Origin: Palaemon carinicauda
Lineage: Eukaryota > Arthropoda > Malacostraca > Decapoda > Palaemonidae
Direction: 5' to 3'
DNA: 64,000 bases
Assembly (NCBI RefSeq): GCF_036898095.1
Contig: NC_090763.1
Span: forward strand, 53,342,776-53,406,775
In this document: in pieces, positions 33,365 to 46,855 of the stretch
Numbering within the stretch: the stretch's first letter is position 1
Layout: each line of letters begins with the position of its first letter
The notes under the pieces: model-generated
What the model was told of the DNA's origin: nothing
Databases searched by the model: none
The model's input: only the letters and a program-made list of their open reading frames with translations
Position numbers and translations under genes: made by a program

Positions 33365-33580
33365 CATATCTAGCAAGCGTCATCACCCATATCAAGAGGG
33401 ACTATGCAGTCTACCCCGGTCATTCAATGGCATTAATGTGCAGTGTTGGTATTCTCCACCCACACTAACATAACTCACCACATTTACTAAGACACTGCTG
33501 TGTTCTTGCGGTTTACTATCCATGACCATTTGTAGAGATCAACCAACTATAAGACTAACAGTGGCGAGTTAATCGAAGAC
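33365..33580 (+). repeat. Direct repeat R2
   Basis: Second copy of the 32,190-32,400 segment (gcagtgttggtattctccac, ccacactaacataactcacc). The spacing between R1 and R2 is about 1.18 kb. Confidence 0.6.
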
Positions 33581-34925
33581 ATCCTAAATCCGATAACTCT
33601 ATTGGGCTTTGAGCAAATCTTCCCTTGCCCATTCACGGATGAATATTGCTTGAAATTGTGTATACAAACAGCAAAAGAAGAAAGATTATACCTCAAGAAT
33701 CTGCGAGAGATAATTGAACTAACGGCAATGCAAAAACTAAATAGGGTAATAGTATAGATCAGGAAACTATTAAAATGGAAATTGAAGATTGAAGTGTTCG
33801 CCTTCTAGATCTTCGAGGCCGATTTCCATTTCTTCTTAATATCAATTGGGTTTTACTTTAAGATGAACAGGAGATGAAAAAAGGTTATTTTCTGACTTTT
33901 CAAATTACAATTATAATTATGTGACAACCATTCAGTTAAATGATGAATTATTGACAGTTTGATGCTCCTTCTAGCTGGATGGAATACATTTCCTCGGTTG
34001 CTAAAAATAATATTCAAATTTACAGCCATTTAAATGGGATATCTTTCCGACAATGAGTTATTATAATATGCAGATTATTTCTCTCGTTGTATTTTTAACC
34101 ACAAGTTGTGAAATGTCCTTTACAGAAGTGAAATAGATAAAAACACATTTCGGAGTTTTTCATATCACAAAAATGACTGAATAACCTACCTTTAATTAGC
34201 ATTGAAAAGAAATTCCTCACAGTTAATGTATGAAATGTAGTAAAAATGTTTCCACAGGAAATATCATTGGGAAACTGAAGCTAGTAAATGTTGTGGGTTA
34301 AAGAGTTTAATGAAGTAGGGGTGGAGGGTCTTCAAGGCCTAAATGAAAATGGATAACCTAATTTTCCGGAAGGATCTTATTTTCAAGTCAGCAAGAAGGA
34401 TATTCACTGTCATGCTATACAGCTATGTCCCCATTACCACTCATCCAATGGCATTTAATATTTTCCCCAGCTTGAAGGAACATCCAAAGTCTGTGAAGAG
34501 TCCGATCGGTACTTTCTTTCGTTCATCTTCAAATATGATAGAATAAAAATTCAGAATAAATGTGTCTCGGAGGCATACAATGATACAAGGCCTTGGGCAT
34601 CAAATAACCTTTACCCGTGTCTGCTTATAGTATCACTTCAAGTAAAATACCAAAAAGCATATTTCAAAACAAAATTACGTGATCATCATTTAAACCACGT
34701 CTACCAAAATAAGAAACCATTATATGTTGATACTTTACCGGTTATCTCACAAACAGGTTGCCTCTATTATTGATGTGGATGGGTGTTAACAAGCCATGCG
34801 GTAGTCAATGGACGAGTGGAAAATGGGTTTAACTGCAGGGAATGACAAGATTAAATAGACTTGGCATTACTTCTGTAAAAAAACAAAATCCTGCCGGAAA
34901 ATTAGGTTAGCTATATTAACTTTTA
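33581..34925. other. No gene seen
   Basis: AT-rich sequence between the two pseudogene copies, with only short open frames. Confidence 0.4.
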
Positions 34926-35950
34926 TTTAGCTTATGGATCATGAGGTATAAACATAATTCTGTACATTACTAGAGCTGTCAATATACTTAGAAAAAACCT
35001 TACCTCTCCGTTGAGAGAGAAAAGCTTTAATCTATAGCAGCAATATCACTGGTGTGAACTTTCTTCATGGTTGGAGAATTGGGTAAAGGTCGAGTGGATT
35101 CGGTGGCTGGCATGGAGGTATCCCTTCGTATGCTGTAGCTAATAATCGAATGGCAGCCATTTCCTCATGATGTTTATTTCCTCCATTGTGTTTCTGTATG
35201 AAGAAAAAAATAAATCGCCCACAGCATGCACGAACTCGAGAGTACTTAACATGGATGGATACATACTGCATTTGAAATTTTTCAAATCCTCAAGTTGCAG
35301 TGACATCTCTCTCAAGTCGAGTGTGATACAAAGCTCCTCTCCTACTTATTTTTTTTTTTTTTTTGGGGGGGGGGAGGGTTCCCTCTCTGCTTGCTGAACT
35401 CACTAACTCGGCAAGGTCCTCTTGTCAGCTCAGCATCATGCCGAACAAGCTATTCCAAAACTACATTCTCAATCACTTTCTGAAAGCCTTTGATGGTCAC
35501 TCTTGGCCAGTTTGCCAGAGATGAAACCTTCTTCTTGGGTTTATTGAAGGGACTGTCACGACCGAAGCCCTCCAAGTCTTGCGATAGACTTTTCCAACAG
35601 CCATGCCTGTGGCTTTGCCTCCTCAAAGGCCTCATCTATTACAGAGGATTTAGTCATTATTGAATCTTCTGATATTGCTTAATTTCCAGGTAAGAATATT
35701 CATCCATGGCTGACTGGAAATTGGCAATCACAAATGTTGAAATGCGTCTTACGATTTTCATGCCCCAATGCTCCATCAGCTAGATAAATGATGTGGTGTC
35801 GAAAGAAAAGATCACAGGGTTGTTATACAGATTCTTCACAAATTATGGATGTCCAATAGCATTGTTGAGGGTTAGTTGGACCTTGAACTCTAACCCTAGC
35901 TTTTGCAAGTACAGCTCTTTTTCTGGTATGAAGCAATGGTGGAACCTTGT
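34926..35950 (-). pseudogene. Unrecognised spliced gene remnant, copy 2
   Basis: Direct duplicate of copy 1, about 2.5 kb away. Minus strand exon at 35,193-35,004 between an intact TTCATACAG acceptor and a GTAAGG donor encodes KHNGGNKHHEEMAAIRLLAT, then AYEGIPPCQPPN, and stops early after PILQP. The upstream exon has FGRDSPFNKPKKKVSSLANW, PRVTIKGFQKVIENVVLE, then a stop, an extra base, and a poly-T/poly-G insertion (35,348-35,375) in the middle. Its donor is changed from GT to TT. Copy 1 and copy 2 carry different lesions, so the gene was once intact and was duplicated before decay. Confidence 0.55.
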
Positions 35951-36086
35951 TAACGTTAACAATGCTACGATAATATTAACATGTGTATTTTAAAGCCTTT
36001 TTCCATTTACCCTTTACACACAATATAAAAAGGTACAAAAGGGTACAGAACCTAACAAACCCACCTAACCTAACCTAGAAGTTCAC

Positions 36087-36176
36087 AGGTCACAACCCCT
36101 AGCCGGGGGCAAGCCCCCGGACCTCTTCCCAGGTCACAACCCCTAGCAGGGGGTAAGGCCCCGGACCCCCTTCCCA
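36087..36176. repeat. 44-bp tandem duplication with perfect GC hairpin
   Basis: aggtcacaacccctagc begins at 36,087 and 36,131, and aggtcacaaa at 36,176. The first unit contains ccgggggc-aa-gcccccgg (36,103-36,120), an 8-bp perfect stem with a 2-base loop, conspicuous in an AT-rich region. It may be the 5' part of the element at 36,267-36,434. Confidence 0.8.
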
Positions 36177-36266
36177 GGTCACAAACTTGTACTGGCAAGA
36201 AGTAATGTTGAACTGCGCACTCTAAAAACATTAAAGTTAAAGAAATTAATGACTTATATTGACCAG

Positions 36267-36434
36267 GTGTAATGGTCTGTTCTTCCCCCTGTCCGAAATA
36301 ATGGTTACCTCCACCAAACAAAGGGGGAATCTTGGCCTAGAGGTGGAAATATTATCCTGGGACATAGCTCCCCTGGGTCATAATTCCCCCGGGGGAAATT
36401 TCGGACGAGGGGGGGGGGGGATAGACCATTACAC
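36267..36434. mobile_element. MITE-like element with about 34-bp terminal inverted repeats
   Basis: The left end gtgtaatggtctgttcttcc continues to gtccgaaat; the right end is attt cggac then a G run and tagaccattacac, its inverted complement. The trinucleotide CAG flanks both ends (36,264-36,266 and 36,435-36,437), compatible with a 3-bp target duplication. No transposase is encoded. The core also holds the palindrome ttcccccgggggaa. The superfamily is uncertain. Confidence 0.65.
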
Positions 36435-36479
36435 CAGCCACCAAGCATTATATTTAGGGGTCTTTAGTTAGGTTACGAC

Positions 36480-37540
36480 ATATCCCCTTTTCCCTTCTCT
36501 CTGTTTGCTCCTACACCCCCCCCACCCCCGTCGCCCCCATAAAAAAAAAATCAGGTTTCCAAATGCACATGATAGCGAAGTATTTGTCAAATTGGTTATC
36601 AAGTGATTAACCCATATTTCTTATTGGTAATGTATGCGTGTTTTACGGTTCACCCCCTAAAGGATGATCTCCACTGGATCCTTCTTACTTTTTCTATTTG
36701 CAGGGTCGAAAAAAAATATGTTTGCACTAGCAATTGCCTTAAAGTTTGATATGCGTACCAAGCAAGACGACTAACCTAGTTGCAAAATAATTTGGTTCGT
36801 ATAACTTACAACTGATTAAAGTGTCAAAGTATTACTCAATGTTCGCATATTTAAGGAGAATCTAAAGTAATAAATATTTACAAAACAAGGAGATAAATAA
36901 GTGGTTACTTTACAATTTTAAAGAGATAGACTGTTATAACATACAGTAAGTAGATAAAAGCACATTCCCAAATAGTCAAAAGCTACTTTGTTAATCAATG
37001 GAATCAAAATTTCATATTTGTGAATCTCTTATCAAAATAAAGTACAGTATGTTTTATATCCAACCAATTTCTCCCTCCATCCTATTTGAATTAAACACAA
37101 GAAAGATAGTCCACTGGATCTAGTCAAGTAGGTAACTTTCTTCCAGATGTAAATTTCAATATAGACATATCCAGCTTATGATAATTACCCAGTAACATGT
37201 AACAATATTCAAGTTTAACAACTTTTAACCATTTTAACTTTCGTTAAAATCTGGTTGCCATTGCAAGTCTAAATAACCAATAGTTGCTTCATTGAAAATA
37301 TTACATTGGTAATCACCTACTTTCATTAGAAAGTAACAAAACCTCCATTTCAAACTATTCTCCCGACTCTCTTGTTCGTGTAAGATGCCTTTGTGCGTGG
37401 TTGGTAGTCTTCATACTGCACTGATTTCTCAGAGTTTCAGAAAGGAAGAAGAAACAGATGAACTTTTCCGTGGCATAATATCGTTCCTAATTGTGGTAAT
37501 TTAGTTTGTCTATGGAAGAACAGTTCATTTGGGGTGCCAT
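36480..37540. other. AT-rich, no gene seen
   Basis: Poly-C and poly-A runs near 36,515-36,550, otherwise no supported feature. Confidence 0.4.
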
Positions 37541-37547
37541 CATAAAA

Positions 37548-37790
37548 CCTGCACTGTTAAAAATTTGCATGAAAAAAAACAGTAAATGTCTGGCAACATT
37601 TATTCCAGGATTTTTACAGTTTCAAAAACCGATAAATTGACGTAAAGGAGTGATATTGCGGCCACCAACCAGTAAAAGATGATAAAAAAGTAAGGTAAAA
37701 TTACGGTCGCCTGTATTTTATTGAAATACGGTTGAGAAACTTATGTTTACGGAAAATTTCCGATTAAAATTGTTTTTTTCTAATGGTGTG
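37548..37790. mobile_element. Possible non-autonomous DNA transposon
   Basis: The body carries repeated short (a)acggt/tacggt-like motifs (ttacggtcgcctgtatttta, gaaatacggttgag) and ends that are roughly inverted (cactgttaaaaa on the left, ttttttctaatggtg on the right). I recall similar sequences as abundant in decapods, but the terminal repeats are weak here and no target duplication is clear. Confidence 0.4.
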
Positions 37791-38582
37791 TATTTCGAAG
37801 ACTAAGAAATATTGCTGATGTTTAAACCTAGTCATTGATTACAAGGAATTATTTTAGAAAATAATTTTGAGCCTTTGGAAAATTTTGCTCATTCAAAAGT
37901 CCCTTCCTTTATCACAGCTGGGACCACCAGATTGTAGTCTACTATTTTGAAATTTCTTTGTCATCTTCGATGTATTCGGTGATTTTTCGTTTTGTTTTGA
38001 GGCGACGGACCACCGGTTTAAAATTAAAGTTCCAATAGGAATCCATGTTTATGTTAAGAAGACGCTAGTTACCAAAGCAAGCAAGGAGACCTATTTTAAA
38101 TTAAGCGTCGTTGCTAGGTTGCGCTGTGCATGTTGGTAAAGTTACTTCGTTATTTGTTGGTCGATGTCGCCGTTACTTAACCTCATGATAGTTATATGCT
38201 CCTGCCCATAATTTAGTAGTAACTTATGCCTGGGTCAGTTATCTATTGACCTTTCAGCCACTTTTAGTGACCAGCATTTAGGATGGTACAGCCACTTTAT
38301 AAGTGTGTCCTCCAAGAACCTAGATATTCAAACTCAAAACATCGAATAAGTGTGGAGAGGGGTAGAAGAGGAAATCAAGAAGCCTAGCGTACACGTAAAG
38401 AATTTGTATCGATACCTCAAAATATATTCATAAAAACTCTAGTTCATCCTGAAAATTGTTTGCACACTTTCCTCTGACAATACTTTAAATAATATTAGCA
38501 CATGAAGACCTCTGAATACTATTGGCACATGGGAGTTTTATAACAACCACTTACCACCCCTCCATTACAGTTCCTTCTTGAC

Positions 38583-38870
38583 CAGTGTTGCTAGATGGAT
38601 TAGTTTAAAAATCCCCAAAACTCATGATAAAATATTCCCAAAACAACCCAAAAATCCCCATTTCCAGAAATATATTTTCTCCTGATCACGTAAGCTTTAA
38701 TAATATAGAAATTACTAACTATACTTTACGTAAGCACAAACAAACTAACCGCAACAATATAAAGTTTTACTCATCTTTGTTTCTTCTTCATAGAAATTTG
38801 TACAGAATATCCCCATCAGACACCAAAAATCCCCAAATCTAGGGATAAATCCCCATATCTGGCAACATTT
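38583..38870. mobile_element. Possible MITE with AATCCCCA-rich subterminal repeats
   Basis: The ends gtgttgctaga and its near inverse tctggcaacat enclose about 285 bp. aatcccca recurs six times or so near both ends (38,609-38,660 and 38,809-38,855), in the manner of subterminal transposase-binding repeats. No coding capacity. No certain target duplication. Confidence 0.45.
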
Positions 38871-40265
38871 TATTAAATCTTAGACTGCTTCTATAAGACG
38901 GCATCTACCCATAATGTTAAATCTTATTTTAGTCATTTATAGTAATTTAATCTATATCGGTTCCTGAATAGAATTATAACACTTTTTGTTTACACTAGAG
39001 GCGCTATTGCTCATGCGAAATTACATAAATAAATACCGTCATGGTTGGAGTACGCAATACATCCATGCATCATCATACAAGCCTAGTAACGAGAATGTTT
39101 GATTAAGAGCTTTAGAGAGCCATGGAGGAGCAGAGACAAATTAATGGAAGTGACAGATTAAATGTATCTATATACCTAGGCACTTATCCCCGATTTTGGG
39201 AGGGTAGCAGACATCCAACAAATTAAAAAAAAAAAAGTAAATAATTTAATTTCATGCCAAATATGTGAACCATTCATTTTTACAACAGGTTACCTTGTGT
39301 CCTCTATGTATTTCTTACTAATATTGGTGCAGATAAGATTTATCTGGTGTAAACACCACCGCAATAACCAGTTTATCGGTGGAATTCCCAATAATTGTAT
39401 ACGGGTTGTTTGCGCTATTTACAGTGGTAAAAAATGGATGAAACTTAACAGTTTGAAAAATATATGGTCCATGTGTATTTAACTAAATTAAAATAAAGAA
39501 TAATTTCGTCAATTTCCATAACTCATGGCCATACTCACATTACGGCAATTCGCAACCGTTTTACTTAATTTTTTATACGATACCACAGCAACTCTACGCC
39601 ATTTTACCAAAATTTTATAAACTTACCTAGTCTCGAGCAGTCCAATATTGCAATTTCTACTAAGCTCTTTAGGTAATTATAATTAGATTACTTTGTCCAC
39701 TATCTATATGTCACTATACTGTTCGTAATCCAAATATCAGACCGATGTTAAAATATGCACTGCTAAAATATGCACTGCGGATTCGTTGCTCTAGAGTCCT
39801 TGGAAGACAAGTAGTGACATCTGTATTATATTTATCAAATCATCATATTGAAATCAATATCTTAATTTCGTTAATACTGGAGATTGACACTGCTAAATAT
39901 AGATAAAAACACTAGCATACTGCTTATAATAAATATGCTACCATAAAATCACGCAATATTACTAATATTTTTGTACACTACAAGAAAGTTTAAGTATATA
40001 AAATTTTTTATATCTATTATTATGACTTAGGATGAGAGGATGAGCGATCTTCACGAGTGGTTTCTTTCTTTATTCAGTATGTTATTTTTCTTGTAGCTTG
40101 CAATTCTTGTTATTCAAACAGCGTTCAATAGTAATTATTTTTTTGTGAAATTACTAAACCCTGAAACTAATAAAACTAAGCAAATAATTGACGTTGATAA
40201 GCAGCCAACATTCTGTTATTCGGGAAAATACATTTTTGGAAAGTAGTTTGTGGACATTTTGAAAT
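38871..40265. other. AT-rich, no gene seen
   Basis: No supported feature; frames are short and without motifs. Confidence 0.45.
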
Positions 40266-40267
40266 AG

Positions 40268-40535
40268 GTAAAAAGTAATTATCGATTTTTGAAGAACTCA
40301 AGATAGAGACGACTGGTGAAATCTAACCGAGGCCCTTCGCCAATAGGTTCCCCCAAACTCCCCATCCTTTGCTCACAAGGATAGTGAGGTTGCAACGACC
40401 AAAGGTACCAACGAGTTTTAGCTGGACTCGAACCACACACACGTTGTTTCGAACGGGATAGGCACTATATTCATTCTCGTCTGCAATGTATTCCATTGCA
40501 ACAACGTCAATAGGTTTGGGGGGGGGGATGATGAT
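40268..40535 (+). mobile_element. LINE 3' end, split by a SINE insertion
   Basis: Plus strand reads TQDRDDW, a stop, then NLTEALRQ. This corresponds to the ORF2 C-terminus seen more intact at 51,456 (AQDRDDW, NPIEALCVNRRRR). After the inserted SINE the tail resumes with gtcaataggt, a G run and atgatgattatga. Only the last tens of codons of the element are present, as is usual for 5'-truncated LINE copies. Confidence 0.75.
40350..40504 (-). mobile_element. SINE fragment nested in LINE tail, with target-site duplication
   Basis: The minus strand contains a perfect B box (GGTTCGAGTCC) and the body of the same SINE as at 25,866. It is flanked by cgccaataggtt (40,338-40,349) and cgtcaataggtt (40,505-40,516), 12 bp with one mismatch, and both match the interrupted LINE sequence. 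Order of events is therefore LINE first, SINE second. Confidence 0.8.
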
Positions 40536-40712
40536 TATGAAAAATGTAGGGGAAATGTCTTCGTATATAGAATGATGAACGTTGGCTATTGCGACCTTAA
40601 AATAGAACATTCCAGGAGGGCAATCGAGTAAAAGACTTTAATCGCACTTTTACTAAATTTCACATTGTTCCTGGATGTTTATACCTAATCTTCATGTATA
40701 CTTATTTCAATC

Positions 40713-40713
<1 letters not shown>

Positions 40714-40760
<47 letters not shown>
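40714..40760. repeat. (CA)n microsatellite
   Basis: Uninterrupted CA repeats. Confidence 0.97.
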
Positions 40761-40762
<2 letters not shown>

Positions 40763-40831
40763 CAATGCACGTTTACATTTAATAAAAATTCATTATTGTA
40801 TTATATTTCTCTTTCACGCAAATATTTTAAG

Positions 40832-40838
<7 letters not shown>

Positions 40839-40914
<76 letters not shown>
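40839..40914. repeat. (CT)n microsatellite
   Basis: Uninterrupted CT repeats, about 38 copies. Confidence 0.98.
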
Positions 40915-40918
<4 letters not shown>

Positions 40919-43900
40919 GAATTCATTAGTAATTTACTTATGAGGCACTACGTAAAGTTAATTTTGAAATTAATTCTGGATATATACCCACAGTGCTTTA
41001 AACCCGAGTAAAAGCAGAGCTTTGCTAAAATGACCCCCCAACAATACTAGGATTCTTTATGTGAGCGCTCACCTAAATAGCGTTTTGTCATTATACAACA
41101 ATTTTCCTTTCTATTAAGACTTTTGATCAACATAAAAACAATTTTCTTTAAGAGGCTTTCTCAACACGTCAAGGTTCTAGTTACTCTTATCATATGAATT
41201 TGAAAAAACTCGAAGGGAGTGGTAAATGCTAATATAGGACTGTGTGTGAGCAAATAAAGTCTTTTGTATTCTTAAGAGAGTGTGCGCGCCTGTATGTAGA
41301 AAGAGATAGTTATCTATATAACAATTTTACATACAAGATATTTATCTTGAACATTGCATTCTGACAATTTTCTTAGAAACTGCACTACTCTTTCTTTGAT
41401 GCCGAGTATGGATACACAATTTTTGGCAATTTTTAATATCAACGAAGTATTTCAACTAAATGATAACAATGGTAGGGGTAATGATAATAATCAGCATTAT
41501 AGGGAAATAATTATGTAAAGAACTTTTATCTTAATCATGGAAGTTAAATATACTCTCTGGAAGATCTAATTATAATACATATTACTGTTGTCATGGATCA
41601 GAATTAAGAGTAATTTCATTGCGACCTATGATGAATATTATGGTATCCCATCAAAAAACTTATGCTCGTTTTCTATATATTTAATAGCATAGAAGAAAAC
41701 AATTTAAAGGGGAAACCCAATTACTTGAAATGTTTATTTTTTTTAATCAATCAAGAACGGCTTGTTTTCAAGAAAGAAACATATATAACTTTAAAAAAAG
41801 CACAGAGAATAGGAGTAATACGTAACCTTATACCTTATCTCTACTTTCTAAATGGTAGCTAGGCTACCTCAATCAACAGTATATTGTTAATTAAAACTAT
41901 ATGAAACCAACAGACCTTTGTGTAATGCATAGAAGTAATAAACATACACATGCAATTTACACGGTCAAGGAGAAATAGAATATTAGAATCTACCACCTAC
42001 CTAAGAAATGAGACAACAGACTACTACTATTTATATCTGCGATAGTGAGAATAGCACCTCGAGTAGTATAGCAAGATATTCTAGAAAATATATCCGATAA
42101 TGGGTTGAAATCGATAATAGTAAAGTAACAGGTAGCTGGGGCTTATCGAATTGGAGAATCTGAAGCCACAGAAGGACGAACGGGAAAAGTAATACATCTA
42201 GAGGATGTTATTAAAATTTAAGTATTCGAATGTAAGTGGGTTTACTGCTGTCAACATACACAGATGGTTTTTGATATAAGGATTTATTCCACGTCAATAA
42301 AGACTAAAGATAATCAAGAATTATTCTAATATTAAGAGGTTCATTTGCATTTGATTAGAATGGAACATCCAAAGTCTGGCTAAAATACTTATAAGAGTAA
42401 ATTCTGGAAACTTCTCTCTTTATTCCTTCCATATCTTTTAGCTAACGTTAAATGATTCAATAACTTTGTTATCTAGAAAATGATTACGAAATTGTATCTA
42501 ACTTCTAATATAACGAACAGCTTCTGTTCATTTTATATGCACATTATCAGAAGCAGTTCCAGGGTAGTTATGGTGACCAAGAACTACAGAACAAATTTAT
42601 AAAATTATTTAAAAGCAAAACAGGAAAATATAAATGAATCATTTGTGAAAATTCCGAATGAGACCGAACCTTAAATGTACAAATCAGATTAACGAGATTT
42701 TAAAATGTAACAAAGTGAGAATGAAGATAACAATCGTGCAATTAACCCGGTGCCAATATCCGAAGCCAGCTAATAGTAAAAAAAAAAAGAAAAAAAAAAG
42801 AAAAAAAAAATAATCATCTTTCGTGTCCAACGAAAAAAATTTAGAAAATGGTAAATAATAACTCCAGTACTACTTTGATCTATACTTTTGGTCTATTGAT
42901 GGTACAGAGTCGTGTTGCCTAGAATTTAAACTCCTCTCCTAGGAGAGTCAGGGAATGGATATTAAACAACAAAAACTAAGTGAGAATAAATAGAGTTTAC
43001 GGGAATAGGAAAGAAAAACCATTCAAATATTGCTCACATCCCATTCAATATTAATAACTAGTTCCGATATCTAGTAGATCTTGTGACCCAAATATATTAC
43101 TGGACTGTAATTTGTCTCTGTGCTGGTAAACAGTGTTGCAAGAATCACTTTATATCGCATTAGAAAAATTGCTTTTGTAAAATGGCCGGATGAATGTTTT
43201 GCTAAGAAACTTGTGATCAACTCTTTATTACAACCTACCTAAATAAAACGAGTTATTGCATATTATATATTTATTAATTGATTTAATTTGTATTGAGCTG
43301 ATTTATAACTATGTAAAACAATGTAGTTCATATCAGTATTTTGTAAAGAATAATTTGTAAATTGCTAAGATGTCATTGTATTTTTATAATAAAAGATAAA
43401 AAAAAATAAAACTTGAGAAGTAACAAAACACAAAAAAACAGAAGACAAGCTTATTGAAATTTGTCCCACACAGAAAGGATTGCACCTGATTCAAGTAGGC
43501 TACTGTCATTTCATGGCCATGTCAAATTTATTTTCATCGATAAAATTCTACCAAAGCATTGGGTTTTGATCTTATATGGAAAATATTTAGAGCTCCAGCT
43601 CAACTGTTGAAAATAAGCTTTGATTTGATAATTAGCTAATCAAAGACGTTATTGCATATTTGATTTCTTATGTAGCTAATTGAAGGCCTTTCCACATACT
43701 CGATTTCTAATGTAGCTATTTAAAGTCCTTATCGCATATTTGATTTCTAATCAAGGTATTTATAAGAGTACGGCAAAGTGATTTAAGGGGAATTTTTTTT
43801 TTTTTTAACTTTTATTTAAAATAGCAAAATACAATATTTACATTTTGTCAATTAAATAGTTGAACACAGGAATTCCTTTGTAACAAGTTTCTTGAATTTT

Positions 43901-44128
43901 TCCTTAAGGGGAAATTTCGCTAAATTCAGTAAGCCGTTCCCCCACACAGAGAGTAACGTAACGTAAACTATGACGCTCCGTTATAGCAGGGTTCCCTTGA
44001 TGTTCGTAAAAAGAAATATTTGACAATCTTTTACTATACCTAGAGTAGGATATGCTATAGTTATGGAAATTGAAATACGATATAACCGGATGATACTCTT
44101 AATATTGTTATCTATACAGTAAAAAAAA
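40915..44128. other. AT-rich, no gene seen
   Basis: Short A-rich tract at 42,779-42,811. Frames are all below 70 codons and none shows a family motif. Confidence 0.45.
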
Positions 44129-45169
<1,041 letters not shown>

Positions 45170-45860
45170 GATATCTTAAGTTATTGGATCATTGGAGCTC
45201 CTAATGATACAAGAAACGCCATTGAAAAACCAATCTCAGTAAGATTTGTTTACATAAAGCATGGAAAAAGTAAGAAGCACCAAGTGAATAGTGAAAACCC
45301 TTTGCTTCTGTCCGGCAATCATTGTTTGCATTTAGATTGCCAAGCAAATACGCAAGACACGGGCTGCAAAAATTTTCCAACAGTTGAATACTCTCGTGAT
45401 CCGGCTCGAACCGAGGCCCAGTTGGGTCTTTTTATCGCTAAACATTGTGCAATTTAAGGTCTATAGAAAGTGCCATTAGTTCTTTTGATCACCTGGTAAA
45501 TATCAGAAAAGTTTTTCTGACAAGCCTTCATTGGAACTCGCAATGTATAGAAGTAAATGCACTGCAATACTTAAAAATGTTCCTATGCCCCAGTCTTTGT
45601 TGTTAAACTGAAGAATATAGGTGATACGAAGTATAGTATTTTACTTGACGAAACTACAGATATTTCATATTACCTATGCATTATTTTAGGGAACATACAC
45701 TTAAATTAGCTAATAGATATTTACATCTCGCCCCTCCACAAGAATACAATGCGAATGATATCGTCCATTTTTTGAAATCTTATTTACATGTTTATGGACT
45801 GAACTTAAAAAATATGGTTGGCATTGGAACTGTCAATGCTAGTGTCGTGGTGGGATAAAC
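45170..45860 (+). pseudogene. Decayed hAT-type (ZBED-like) transposase
   Basis: Plus strand, across frameshifts and stops. Near 45,270 VYIKHGKSKKHQVNSEN resembles the His-rich end of a BED/TTF-type zinc finger. EAQLGLFIAKHCA (about 45,415-45,455) and SFDHLV follow, then YRSKCTAILKNV (about 45,545), LKNIGDTKYSILLDETTDIS (45,607-45,668) and YGLNLKNMVGIGTVNASVVV (45,793-45,855). In this family the usual blocks are 'R.KCTA...', 'S...DESTDIS' with the first catalytic Asp, and 'G.GTDGA..M.G' with a second conserved Asp. Here the first Asp is kept but the second is Val (GIGTV). The protein ends soon after, so the C-terminal dimerisation part is missing. Clearly dead. Confidence 0.75.
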
Positions 45861-46778
45861 AGCGATGTTTAGAAAATATATTACTTTGCTTATAAATTTT
45901 ATGATAAAGTAAAATATTTCTTTTCACATATTCCTTAAATTGACAAATAAAAGTACTTAGTCTACAATTATTATTGCGCGAGACATTAGTTTTTGCAAGA
46001 ATACTTGATAAAATATACATAAAAACTAACACAAATCAGCCATTTTGTTTTAACCATTTACTACTGAGCCTAGTTAGTTTTTAGCCTATAGTTATGGCCG
46101 ATTTCTCTAAGAGCTATCTAGCAACACTTGTTAACTACAGGCTCTTTCCTAATGTAAATTGTTACTCTGCAAAGAACACAAGCGGCGATTACCACAAGAA
46201 ATTTGACAGGAGACTTGTTCATACGCTCAGAAATAATCTCTACTGTTGTTGCTAGAACCATCTGTCTTGGTTCTTGATAACGCACCTTTCTACAGCCAAC
46301 AATTAGAAGAATGTCTGTCTCCTACTACGACAACTAGGAAAACATACCTTAATCCAAGGTCTATAGAATACCATAGACCTTCCTTGCCTTAATCATTACC
46401 TGTCTGGAGACACTGAATCCCTGTCCCAGAGGTTGCCACGCGACTAGAGTTTCGACTCTATTGTCAGCGAAACCAGTCAGCCCTTTAAAGACCTTGACCA
46501 TGAACATAATTATTCGAGGGTGCGGCCACGGGTAGGTCCACCAACCAACTGCCCACTCAGAGTTCATTGTTTTTTTTAAACAGGTACTGATGCACATTAA
46601 TTTTTTTTCCATCCTTACATAGATACCATTTGGGAAGACCTGCTGGCAAGAGTGGAAGAAGACAAGTTTTAGCTATTCAAAGTGTTTGGACGTCTAGAGT
46701 GAAATTATCTTGGCACCTTAAATGTGTATTTGTCATCTGTAAGACCTAACGTTATCTAACGAGGATATAGAAGACCTT

Positions 46779-46782
<4 letters not shown>
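45861..46782. other. No gene seen
   Basis: A more GC-balanced stretch at 46,370-46,560 looks unlike its surroundings and could be a dispersed repeat, but I cannot place it. Confidence 0.35.

Positions 46783-46852
<70 letters not shown>
46783..46852. repeat. (GA)n microsatellite
   Basis: Uninterrupted GA repeats, 35 copies. Confidence 0.98.

Positions 46853-46855
<3 letters not shown>

Noticed and set aside
36063..36078. Telomere-like (CCTAA)n
   Set aside because: Only about three copies; too short to call an interstitial telomere.
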